From Sphingobacteriales bacterium (lineage in GTDB: Bacteria > Bacteroidota > Bacteroidia > Sphingobacteriales > Sphingobacteriaceae), in the NCBI GenBank assembly GCA_014763615.1, contig JACXVB010000025.1, forward strand, positions 1 through 39,473: a DNA stretch of 39,473 nt, written 5' to 3'. The notes under the pieces were generated by a model, which ran no database searches, was not told where the DNA came from, and worked only from the letters and a program-made list of their open reading frames with translations. Position numbers and translations under genes: made by a program. This document shows, piece after piece, positions 1 through 7,034 of this stretch (its first letter is position 1; the number at the start of each line of letters is the position of its first letter).

Positions 1-361
1 ATACCATAATTAACGTCAACGAGATGCTGATCCGCCAGTCGGCGGACAGCATGACAAAAGGGATTTTTTTTATTGAATAGTATATAATATTGGAAACTTA
101 TCATCACAAATTTATTTCGGGATCTCTTCATGCACTTGCTTTAATTCTTGGGTAAATTAAATACCATAATTAACGTCAACGAGATGCTGATCCGCCAGTC
201 GGCGGACAGCATGACAATTTAGACTTTTTACATTTTAGCAGTTGTCATCCCGAATTTATTTCGGGATCTCTCTAGGCACTAGCTTTAACTCTTAGGTAAA
301 TTTGCCACATAAATGAACATATGAGATACTGATCCGCCAGTCGACGGACAGCATGACAAAG
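1..361. repeat. Tandem array of short palindromic intergenic repeats
   Basis: A 57-bp segment at 1-57 recurs without change at 161-217, and a diverged copy lies at about 307-361. Each copy contains the hairpin TCCGCC-AGTC-GGCGGA inside a longer imperfect palindrome (GATGCTG on the left, CAGCATG on the right). Between them sit two copies of a second block (about 99-160 and 240-303), the clearer of which has the inverted repeat CCCGAA/TTCGGG. The order is A-B-A-B-A. This looks like a REP/MITE-type intergenic repeat family. The 396-bp stretch before the first gene stop has no convincing coding region. The GC-rich hairpins could also end transcription of the minus-strand operon that finishes at 396. 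Confidence 0.8.
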
Positions 362-395
362 AAGTTTACTTTTTTACTTGAGGCATAAATTCAGA

Positions 396-827
396 TTAAT
401 CTTTTGGAACAATTAACACCGGTATTTTACCGTGGCGCATTACCGCTTCAGCAGTACTTCCTAATAGCAGATGGCTCAGCCCTGTTCTGCCATGTGAACC
501 CATAATAATTAAATCTGCAGACCATTCTGTTGCCTTTTTAATAATTTGTTCAGCCACTTTTCCTTCTGTTAAAAACACCTTCTCCACCTCTAGTTGAGGA
601 TGTTTGCGCTCTAAGGTTTTAATAAGTTCAATAAATTTTGTTTTGATTTTTAGTCTTTTTTCATCTGGAAATTCTCCTGCATCAGGATTTATTTCGAGCA
701 TATTAATTTCCATCACACATAAAAAAGCGATAGTTGCATCCATTTGCTTTGCTACCTCAAAAGCGTAATCCGCAGCCTTAATAGAAGTTTTACTCTGATC
801 AACCGGAACTAAAATTTTTCTAATCAT
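396..827 (-). CDS. Universal stress protein, UspA family
   Basis: A 143-aa single-domain Usp protein. It starts MIRKILVPVDQS, the usual first beta strand of the family, and carries the ATP-binding motif G-2x-G-9x-G-S/T near the C-terminus (GSHGRTGLSHLLLGST), so it is probably an ATP-binding Usp. The start chosen is the ATG at 827; an in-frame extension to 920 adds 31 residues unlike any Usp and would overlap crcB. It is the last gene of the fluoride operon, 8 bp after crcB, which suggests that it is induced with fluoride export. Its exact cellular role cannot be read from the sequence. Confidence 0.9.
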   Translation of the reverse strand: MIRKILVPVDQSKTSIKAADYAFEVAKQMDATIAFLCVMEINMLEINPDAGEFPDEKRLKIKTKFIELIKTLERKHPQLEVEKVFLTEGKVAEQIIKKATEWSADLIIMGSHGRTGLSHLLLGSTAEAVMRHGKIPVLIVPKD

Positions 828-835
828 AGCTTTTG

Positions 836-1207
836 TTAAAATAAATTTCTCCCAACTATTGCACCTAACCAAGCGAAAGTAAATCCTAAAATGAGTGATA
901 AAAGTGTATAGAATAGCCACACTCCAATTTGCTGATTTTCAATTAATTCTACATTCTCAAACGCAAAAGAAGAAAATGTTGTAAAACCACCACAAAAACC
1001 AGTTACTAAAAACAAACGGAGCGGCAAAGGTTGCGATTTGTTAATATAAAATATAAAGAAACCTATTAGAAAGCAACCTAATACATTGACCAAAAATGTA
1101 CCTAAAGGAAACGATAAATGAAACCATGTTAAAACCCACCTATTTACCAGATATCTAAGTACACTACCTAAGCCGCCTCCAATAAAAATTACTAAAATCG
1201 CTCTCAT
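836..1207 (-). CDS. crcB: Fluc-family fluoride channel (CrcB)
   Basis: A 123-aa, four-helix membrane protein of the Fluc/CrcB family, which forms dual-topology dimers that let F- leave the cytoplasm. Family motifs are visible in order: GGGLGSVLRY at the N-terminus, GTFLVNVLGCFLIG in the second helix and GFCGGFTTFSSF at the helix break of TM3 (the phenylalanine and threonine positions line the fluoride path in this family). It lies between DUF190 (10 bp gap) and uspA (8 bp gap) in an operon headed by a fluoride riboswitch, so both family and context indicate fluoride export. Confidence 0.95.
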   Translation of the reverse strand: MRAILVIFIGGGLGSVLRYLVNRWVLTWFHLSFPLGTFLVNVLGCFLIGFFIFYINKSQPLPLRLFLVTGFCGGFTTFSSFAFENVELIENQQIGVWLFYTLLSLILGFTFAWLGAIVGRNLF

Positions 1208-1217
1208 CTATTTATCC

Positions 1218-1592
1218 TTAAACAACACTCCAAAATTCTACTGCTTTAAAAATAATCACTTTATCTTTTAAAAGATGCTGATTTTGAATGCAAAAATTTT
1301 CAAGTTTCTCCTTTTTATCAATCAACTCTACACAAATAATGGATTTTGATGAGTCGGTTTCTGAGTTGGAAAATGAAACTTCCTGATTAATCGAAAAACC
1401 ACCATGCGTATGATAAACAGATGCGCTCATTAAATTCTGATCTTTTGCCTTTTGTAAAATCTCTCTATAGGTCTGCCTTCCTCTTATTTTACCGAGTATG
1501 CTGTCGGTTTTTATCTTTTCTCTAGCTGTAAGATAGATTTTTATTTTTCCTAATGCAGTCTCTTTTATCTCGACGTTCCTATTCATGATCAT
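1218..1592 (-). CDS. DUF190 family protein
   Basis: A 124-aa protein matching DUF190, a small PII-like alpha/beta family often encoded next to crcB. Recognisable pieces are the strand KIKIYLTAREKI, the helix TYREILQKAKDQ followed by MSASVYHTHGGF, and the closing strand VIIFKAVEFW. Its biochemical role is not established; a regulatory or ligand-binding role in fluoride export is inferred from the family fold and the operon. The start may be ATG 1592 or ATG 1586; either overlaps the 3' end of the CLC gene (stop at 1579-1581), which implies translational coupling. Confidence 0.8.
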   Translation of the reverse strand: MIMNRNVEIKETALGKIKIYLTAREKIKTDSILGKIRGRQTYREILQKAKDQNLMSASVYHTHGGFSINQEVSFSNSETDSSKSIICVELIDKKEKLENFCIQNQHLLKDKVIIFKAVEFWSVV

Positions 1593-2976
1593 TTTCTTTT
1601 TTAATCATATTTGTGTATTTTCTTATTTTCTTATTTAAAAAATCTCTACGTCTGCTGTGCGCTTGAGATAAGGAAGTTTCCTCAGAAAAATATTCATCAA
1701 ATATTTTAGGTATTGCAATTCTTTGAGCACTGTAAATTCCAGAGTGACCGCTAAAAAAATATGCTGTAAAACATGCTATTGCAAAGAATATTAAGTACTC
1801 ACCACCAAAAAGTTCAACGCCCATAATGGTACATGCCAGCGGGGTATTGGTAGCTCCGGCAAAAACAGCAATAAAACCTAAACCCGCAAACAAACTAACA
1901 GGTGCATTCATTAAGTTGGCTAAAGTGTTACCCAATGTTGCTCCAATATAAAACAAAGGGGTAACCTCTCCGCCCTTAAAACCTGTCCCTAAAGTTATTG
2001 TAGTAAATATTGTTTTCCACAACCAGCTCCAAAAATCAGCTCCACCGGCTTTAAATGCAGAAACAATAGTTACTGCACCAGGGTATTCTGCATCCACGCC
2101 TAAACTTAAGTAATCAGGTTTACCCACTAAAAAGGTTAAACCAATTATTACTAATCCTCCGACAAAAGGAATAATCCAAGTGAGCTTAAATAATTTTAAA
2201 GAAACATTTTTAACACCATGTACCATTTCTGCAAACAAATAACTAGATAAACCAAAACATATTGATGCGATAACAATTTTTCCGATGAGAACAATATCCC
2301 AATGTAAATATCCAGAAAAGAGGTAATCATTACTTTGCAAAAAATCAATATGATATTGAGTATGATGAATTCCCCAAGCCATTACGGTTAAATCACCTAC
2401 AACACTTGCAATTAGACATGGAATAAGTGCATCGTATTGGATTCTACCCAATGTGATAACTTCCATAGCAAAAATGGCCCCAGTTAACGGAGTGCCAAAT
2501 ACTGCTCCAAAACCAGCCGCAATCCCCGCAGTGAGTATAGTCCTCATATCATCCGGCTTAAGTTTAAACCAATTACCAAACAATTGGGCTAAACTGCCGC
2601 CAATTTGTACCGCAGTTCCTTCTCTACCGGCAGAACCACCGAAAAGATGTGTCATGACTGTGGTTATCAAAACCAATGGTCCCATTCTAGCAGGAACACC
2701 CCCCCCAGGCTCATGTATTTCTTCCATTATTAAGTTGTTTCCTTTCTCAGAAGATTTACCCCATAATTTATACAGAAAATGAATTACTAGGCCCGCAAAA
2801 GGAAGTAGATAAAGCAGCCAAGAATGGCTAAATTTAAAAAAAATAGCTTTATTCAATAACCAAAGAAAAAAGGCAACCATACTTCCAATCGTTAAAGCGA
2901 TGGGTAGGGTTAAAAATGTCCACCTGAGTAAATGGTTGAAAATAGAAAAGTGTTCAGAATTAATCTTTTTTTTCAT
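1579..2976 (-). CDS. CLC-family anion transporter, probable fluoride/proton antiporter (CLC-F)
   Basis: A 465-aa polytopic CLC protein. The gating-glutamate motif is present as GSAGREGT, with Thr in place of the Pro of chloride-type CLCs (GREGP), and the later anion-site motif is GTGFKGGEVTPL. The first motif, GSGIP in chloride CLCs, reads GGGVP here, so the chloride-coordinating serine is missing. These changes fit the CLC-F branch that exports F- in exchange for H+. Location downstream of a fluoride riboswitch, with enolase 14 bp upstream and crcB downstream, supports this. Chloride transport cannot be fully excluded without a phylogeny. A lysine-rich tail of about 25 residues follows the last helix. 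Confidence 0.88.
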   Translation of the reverse strand: MKKKINSEHFSIFNHLLRWTFLTLPIALTIGSMVAFFLWLLNKAIFFKFSHSWLLYLLPFAGLVIHFLYKLWGKSSEKGNNLIMEEIHEPGGGVPARMGPLVLITTVMTHLFGGSAGREGTAVQIGGSLAQLFGNWFKLKPDDMRTILTAGIAAGFGAVFGTPLTGAIFAMEVITLGRIQYDALIPCLIASVVGDLTVMAWGIHHTQYHIDFLQSNDYLFSGYLHWDIVLIGKIVIASICFGLSSYLFAEMVHGVKNVSLKLFKLTWIIPFVGGLVIIGLTFLVGKPDYLSLGVDAEYPGAVTIVSAFKAGGADFWSWLWKTIFTTITLGTGFKGGEVTPLFYIGATLGNTLANLMNAPVSLFAGLGFIAVFAGATNTPLACTIMGVELFGGEYLIFFAIACFTAYFFSGHSGIYSAQRIAIPKIFDEYFSEETSLSQAHSRRRDFLNKKIRKYTNMIKKENDHE

Positions 2977-2990
2977 TGATTTTTTAATCT

Positions 2991-4271
2991 TTAGTTAAAT
3001 TTAAAAGTTTCTAAACCAGCAAAAGTAGCTTTCGTTCCTAGTTCTTCCTCAATTCTTAACAACTGGTTAAATTTAGCTATACGTTCTGTACGACAACCAC
3101 TTCCTGTTTTAATGTGCCCTGCGTTTGTGGCAACCACCAAATCTGCTATGGTTGTATCCTCTGTCTCGCCACTTCTATGAGAGATAAAACAATGATAATC
3201 ATTTTGTTGGGCTAATGAAACAGCTTCCAAGGTCTCCCAAATGGTACCTATTTGATTAAGTTTAATAAGCACACTATTTGCAATTTTTTGATGAATACCC
3301 TTTTGAATGATTTTGGGATTGGTGCAGAAAATATCATCTCCAACCAATTCTATTTGTGAGGCTAATTTTTTTGTTAATTTTTGCCAACCCTCCCAATCGT
3401 TTTCTCCCAAACCATCCTCTAATAAAATAATAGGATATTGTTTAATCCAACTTTCCCAAAGTTGAATCATTTCATCAGATGAAAGCTCTTTTTTATCACT
3501 TTTAAAAAATTGATATTTCCCGTCACTCCACATTTCGCTCGTGGCAGGATCTAGGCAGATAGAGATATCTTTTCCTGGCTGATAGCCTGCTGCTATTATG
3601 GCTTCTAAAATAATTTCTAAAGCTTCTTCATCAGATTTTAAATTAGGTGCAAAACCACCTTCATCACCAACACCGGTAGCATATCCTTTTTTGCGTAACA
3701 GATCTTTTAAAGTATGGAAAACTTCTTCCCCCATTCGGATACTTTCTTTAAAAGATGGCGCATGATGAGGTGCGATCATAAATTCTTGAAAATTAATATT
3801 ATTATCAGCATGTCGGCCTCCGTTTATTACATTCATGCAAGGCACTGGCATCACATATCTTTCACGATCAAATAATTGCCTGTAAAGAGGAATCTTATTT
3901 GCTAAGGATGAAGCCCTAGCAAAAGCAATAGATAAAGCCAAAATAGCATTCGCTCCTAGCCTAGACTTGTCGGGTGTACCATCTAATCCAATTAAAAATT
4001 GGTCAAACTCTTTTTGGGTGGCAAACTTATGATTTACAATTGCCTTTTGCACTTCTGTTTGGATACCTTCTACTGCCTTTTCTACTCCTTTACCCCCATA
4101 GCGCTTCCTGTCTCCATCTCTTAATTCTACAGCCTCTTTCTCGCCAGTACTGGCACCTGATGGTGAAATTCCTCTTGCTTTGATATCGCCATTTAAAGTA
4201 ATTTCAACTTCAACAGTTGGGTTTCCTCGAGAATCCAACACTTCTCTGGCTAGCACATTTTTTATGTTCAT
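2991..4271 (-). CDS. eno: Enolase in the fluoride operon
   Basis: Full-length enolase (426 aa) converting 2-phosphoglycerate to phosphoenolpyruvate in the cytoplasm. Visible hallmarks are the N-terminal LDSRGNPTVEVE loop, GDEGGFAP (catalytic Glu loop), LLEDGLGENDWEGW (metal-binding region), ELVGDDIF, VLIKLNQIGT (catalytic Lys) and the active-site loop SHRSGETEDT. All key positions appear intact, so it should be active. It lies 4 bp after the unknown first gene and 14 bp before the CLC-F gene, downstream of a fluoride riboswitch. Since fluoride with Mg2+ and phosphate is a classical enolase inhibitor, extra enolase on fluoride exposure is a sensible response. Whether this is a second copy or the only enolase cannot be seen in this window. 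Confidence 0.96.
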   Translation of the reverse strand: MNIKNVLAREVLDSRGNPTVEVEITLNGDIKARGISPSGASTGEKEAVELRDGDRKRYGGKGVEKAVEGIQTEVQKAIVNHKFATQKEFDQFLIGLDGTPDKSRLGANAILALSIAFARASSLANKIPLYRQLFDRERYVMPVPCMNVINGGRHADNNINFQEFMIAPHHAPSFKESIRMGEEVFHTLKDLLRKKGYATGVGDEGGFAPNLKSDEEALEIILEAIIAAGYQPGKDISICLDPATSEMWSDGKYQFFKSDKKELSSDEMIQLWESWIKQYPIILLEDGLGENDWEGWQKLTKKLASQIELVGDDIFCTNPKIIQKGIHQKIANSVLIKLNQIGTIWETLEAVSLAQQNDYHCFISHRSGETEDTTIADLVVATNAGHIKTGSGCRTERIAKFNQLLRIEEELGTKATFAGLETFKFN

Positions 4272-4275
4272 AATT

Positions 4276-4707
4276 TTAAATTTTAAGGTAAATAATGTCT
4301 TTTATAAGGTTTTCTAAAGGGTTGATAAATTGCTCATAGTCAACTCTTTTTTCTTCATCAATATCTCCATAACCCTTTAAGCGGTTGAAAGTAGATCCAG
4401 AGATATCCTCCCACATGAAGCAAGCCTTTGTTGTAATGATATTTTTTAAACTCTTAAATTCTTTTAAGTTTTGCAAATTATAATACGCTGAAAAAGCTTT
4501 TAAAATTTTTCTTATCTCCTCTATTTTAAGTTGGATAACCTCTTTATCCTCTGTTGTTAAATCATTTATTATTTGAGATTGAATTCCGATTTCTTCTTGT
4601 TTTGTGGTGAAATAGAGCCATTTTTCTATTTCTAATATTTTTTCTTCTGTAAGTATGATGATTGATTTTATGGCTTTTTGCTGACCTAGCGTTAGAATGT
4701 TATTCAT
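4276..4707 (-). CDS. Unknown 143-aa protein, first gene of the fluoride operon
   Basis: I do not recognise this family. The protein is soluble-looking with no signal peptide or membrane segment, is rich in Ile, Leu, Lys and Glu, and is probably mostly alpha-helical (long heptad-like stretches in residues 15-80). The most motif-like part is near residues 95-125, CFMWEDISGSTFNRLKGYG, where Cys, Trp and Gly residues cluster. It starts with ATG 4707, about 195 nt after the riboswitch aptamer, and ends 4 bp before enolase, so it is co-transcribed with the fluoride genes. A role in fluoride tolerance is inference from position only. Confidence 0.75.
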   Translation of the reverse strand: MNNILTLGQQKAIKSIIILTEEKILEIEKWLYFTTKQEEIGIQSQIINDLTTEDKEVIQLKIEEIRKILKAFSAYYNLQNLKEFKSLKNIITTKACFMWEDISGSTFNRLKGYGDIDEEKRVDYEQFINPLENLIKDIIYLKI

Positions 4708-4902
4708 AAAAATTAGAATAAAGAGATAAAAATATTGAATAAGCCAACTTGTTCGGATAAATCTGAAAAACAGGGAACCATGAACAGCATGAAAGAAAAC
4801 AGATTTTTTTTACACTCGTAGGCGTAAAAATTAAAAACTTAAAACGATGATTTTTTGAGAAATACAACATCTACAAATTATTTACAGTGTAACCGCAAAA
4901 TT

Positions 4903-4962
4903 GTAGGTGCCATTAGTCTAGCGAATGCTCAGACGGTTCTTGAGAAGGAAGACGCCATTTCC
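4903..4962 (-). ncRNA. Fluoride riboswitch (crcB motif)
   Basis: Read on the minus strand, the segment begins GGAAATGGCGTCTTCC (P1 stem GGAA/TTCC with loop ATGGCGTC), has the linker AAGAACC, a second stem GTCT/AGAC with inner hairpin AGC-ATTC-GCT, and ends TAATGGCACCTAC. This is the order of the known crcB aptamer (GG-n-GATGG ... AACCGC ... CTGATG-n-C-n-CCTAC). The loop GGCGTC can pair with GGCACC to form the pseudoknot with one C-A mismatch and one G-U pair. The promoter lies immediately upstream and the downstream operon encodes fluoride exporters. The 3' strand CTAC could instead pair with TTGTAG at plus positions 4871-4876, a possible expression platform; no U-tract terminator is visible. 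Confidence 0.9.
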
Positions 4963-4968
4963 TTTCCG

Positions 4969-4976
4969 CAAATATA
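4969..4976 (-). promoter_or_regulatory. -7 box of the fluoride operon promoter
   Basis: The minus strand reads TATATTTG, an exact match to the Bacteroidota -7 consensus TAnnTTTG. Initiation about 6-7 nt downstream would start the RNA at about 4962, the first base of the riboswitch P1 stem. No clear -33 TTTG is visible at the usual spacing. The promoter lies only about 30 bp after the stop of the upstream EamA gene, on the same strand. Confidence 0.7.
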
Positions 4977-5006
4977 GTTTTTTTTTAATATTGAAAAGAG
5001 CAACAC

Positions 5007-5420
5007 TTAAAAAATAAGTACCAAAGTACCAATAATGATTAAGGTTGCCCCAATAGCTGTTTTTACAGTTAAAACTTCTTTTAAGATAATAGCAGAGAGG
5101 ATGATGGTAAGTGCCACGCTTAGTTTATCTACCGGAGCAACTTGTGATGCTTTACCCATTTGCAAAGCTTTGAAATAAAATATCCAAGATAAACCCGTAG
5201 CCACGCCAGAAAGCACTAGAAAAATAAGATTATGCTTAGAAAGTGTTGCTATTCCTTTGAACTCGCCACGAGCTAAAACTATTGCCCAAGCAATTAAAAG
5301 AATAATAATGGTTCTGATAGCGGTAGCCAAATCAGAATTGACATTGGTTACGCCAATCTTTCCAAAAATAGCGGTGAGCGAAGCGAAAAATGCAGCTAAT
5401 AAAGCGTATATCCACCACAT
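5007..5420 (-). CDS. EamA-family small transporter (DMT superfamily)
   Basis: A 137-aa integral membrane protein with one EamA repeat: about five hydrophobic helices, beginning MWWIYALLAAFFASLTAIFG and ending with a very hydrophobic TM that runs to the last residue. Family signals are AIFGKIGV in TM1, the ALQMGKASQVAPVDKLS stretch and ILKEVLTVKTAIGA. Half-length proteins of this kind probably work as dimers; the substrate cannot be predicted. It is the last gene of a four-gene operon, 3 bp after the PAP2 gene. No good terminator separates it from the fluoride promoter. Confidence 0.88.
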   Translation of the reverse strand: MWWIYALLAAFFASLTAIFGKIGVTNVNSDLATAIRTIIILLIAWAIVLARGEFKGIATLSKHNLIFLVLSGVATGLSWIFYFKALQMGKASQVAPVDKLSVALTIILSAIILKEVLTVKTAIGATLIIIGTLVLIF

Positions 5421-5423
5421 AAA

Positions 5424-6080
5424 TTAGATTTTTTGGTTTGGAAAAAAGAGCTGATACAGCTGCCCAAAAGTGAGCCCAATTAACGTTCCTATCAAACCAC
5501 CAAAAAATACATCTAAAGGATAATGAACGCCGTTATAAATGCGACTATAAGAAACGAAAATTGCCCAAAATAAAATCACAATTTTTAGATTTCGATCTTT
5601 AGCTGGCAAAACCATCCACAAAAAAAGCGACAAGGAAAAACAATTAGTAGCGTGTGAAGAAACAAAACCATAATTCCCACCAGGACCTGCTTTACTTAAA
5701 TGTATTTGAGAGGATAAAGCCATTTCATGTGACGGACGTAATCTTTTTACTGAGTTTTTTAATATTCCTGAACTGATTCTATCTGCAGAAGTGATCATCA
5801 AAGCCACGAACAACAATACCCATAAAACCTGTTTTCCGAAGCGTTTCCACATCCACCAAATGAGTGCTGCATAAAAGGGAATCCAGAAAAGCTTGCTACT
5901 TAAAGCATACATTATTGGGTCAAAAAAAGCATGGTGAAGACCGTTTATCTTTAAAAATAATTGGGTATCCGCTGTACCATATTGCGGAATAATCCAGCTA
6001 TTGGCTTGCAAACAAAAAGCCACTAATAAAACCAGCAATACAAATGTGATGATTAAGAGAATGAACTTTTTATTTTTCAT
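5424..6080 (-). CDS. PAP2-family membrane phosphatase
   Basis: A 218-aa membrane protein with the three phosphatidic-acid-phosphatase type 2 motifs: KNSVKRLRP (K-x6-RP), SSHATN in place of PSGH, and SRIYNGVHYPLDV (SR-x5-H-x3-D with the catalytic histidine). About five to six TM segments are seen, and the active site should face the periplasm. Members dephosphorylate lipid phosphates such as phosphatidate or undecaprenyl diphosphate; the substrate here is not determined. It is 9 bp downstream of the phosphodiesterase gene and 3 bp upstream of EamA. Confidence 0.92.
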   Translation of the reverse strand: MKNKKFILLIITFVLLVLLVAFCLQANSWIIPQYGTADTQLFLKINGLHHAFFDPIMYALSSKLFWIPFYAALIWWMWKRFGKQVLWVLLFVALMITSADRISSGILKNSVKRLRPSHEMALSSQIHLSKAGPGGNYGFVSSHATNCFSLSLFLWMVLPAKDRNLKIVILFWAIFVSYSRIYNGVHYPLDVFFGGLIGTLIGLTFGQLYQLFFPNQKI

Positions 6081-6089
6081 GATTTGACT

Positions 6090-7034
6090 TTAAAAAACTA
6101 GCGCTTCGCCTTGCTTTGGGAAAATTAAATTTAAGTCTAAAATATTAGAATTTATCAACTCATCTTTCATTTCCTGTAAGTGATTGCCTGATGGTTTCAT
6201 GTGGGTGATCACTACATTCAAATTTTTCATCGCATCTGCGCCCACATATTTGCTTAATTGCTTCATTTCTTCCATCAACAAATTCGGAGTTAAATGCCCA
6301 AATAATTGCTTCTCGGGTTGTGCATTCGGGAATGAAACTTCTATCATCATGGCTTTTAACTGATGTGTTTTGATGAGCGGTGCAACTGATTTCCATAAAC
6401 TGTCCAGTTTTTGAGATTGCTCTATTCGGTCTGCTCCGGTGTCTCCTAAATACAATAAATAACCCTGATTGGAATGGAACAAAAAGGCAGTACTTTGATA
6501 AGGTTTTCCATGACTTAAAGGAAATGCCTTCACCCACATTTTGGTGTTTGCTAAAGGGATTTCTTTTCCTTCTGTAAAAGCAACATAGTGATATTTTGAT
6601 AAGGCTGGCTTTTCTCCTTCATCAGCAAAATTTGCCCAAGTATCCCAACTGAAATAATGCTTTTTGAATACATCCAGCACATAAGGCATGGCATAAATGG
6701 GTTTTGCAGTATCGTCCGGAGAATTTAAAATCAATCCAGAAAGATGATCTAAATGACCATGAGAAATCAAATAACCTTTAATGCTATCTCTTAAAATCTG
6801 CAAAGCATCTCCCTGAAAAGTATGAAAATCTATGGCTTTTTGGATACCCGCGTACAAAGTTCCAACATCTAAACAAACATATTGGTTTTGGCCTATAGGC
6901 GCTACCATATATGCAGAAAGATTATCCTCATGACTACCTCCTAAAACGCCCAAGGGAACAACTTTAAAGCTCTGAGAAAAACTTGTTAAGCCAATAAAAA
7001 GCGATAAAGCTGAAAATATTACTTTCTTAATCAT
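6090..7034 (-). CDS. Class II 3',5'-cyclic-nucleotide phosphodiesterase, secreted
   Basis: A 314-aa metallo-beta-lactamase-fold protein of the PDEase II (CpdP) family. A signal peptide (MIKKVIFSALSLFIGLTSFS) precedes the family start FKVVPLGVLGG. The metal-binding motif SHGHLDHLSG is at about residues 91-100, with further ligand regions FPLSHGKPY, YLGDTGADR and VITHMKPSG. Homologues hydrolyse cyclic nucleotides in the periplasm. Its ATG overlaps the stop of the upstream phospholipase-like gene by 8 bp (ATGATTAA), indicating coupling. Whether cAMP is the true substrate cannot be told. Confidence 0.88.
   Translation of the reverse strand: MIKKVIFSALSLFIGLTSFSQSFKVVPLGVLGGSHEDNLSAYMVAPIGQNQYVCLDVGTLYAGIQKAIDFHTFQGDALQILRDSIKGYLISHGHLDHLSGLILNSPDDTAKPIYAMPYVLDVFKKHYFSWDTWANFADEGEKPALSKYHYVAFTEGKEIPLANTKMWVKAFPLSHGKPYQSTAFLFHSNQGYLLYLGDTGADRIEQSQKLDSLWKSVAPLIKTHQLKAMMIEVSFPNAQPEKQLFGHLTPNLLMEEMKQLSKYVGADAMKNLNVVITHMKPSGNHLQEMKDELINSNILDLNLIFPKQGEALVF

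Noticed and set aside
1..361. CRISPR array
   Set aside because: There are only two exact 57-bp repeats with a 103-bp interval that itself contains a second repeat type; no regular spacers and no cas genes.
827..920. N-terminal extension of the UspA protein by 31 residues
   Set aside because: The added residues are unlike Usp proteins and would overlap most of the crcB 3' end; MIRKILVPVD is the normal family start.
2453..2782. Plus-strand frame of 109 codons opposite the CLC gene
   Set aside because: Antisense shadow of a clearly coding minus-strand gene; no recognisable protein features.
4807..4830. TTTTTAC/GTAAAAA hairpin in the fluoride leader as a terminator
   Set aside because: The stem is AT-only apart from one pair, and no U run follows in the minus-strand direction.
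6160..6537. Minus-strand frame inside the phosphodiesterase gene
   Set aside because: Overlaps the phosphodiesterase in another frame on the same strand; composition unlike a real protein.
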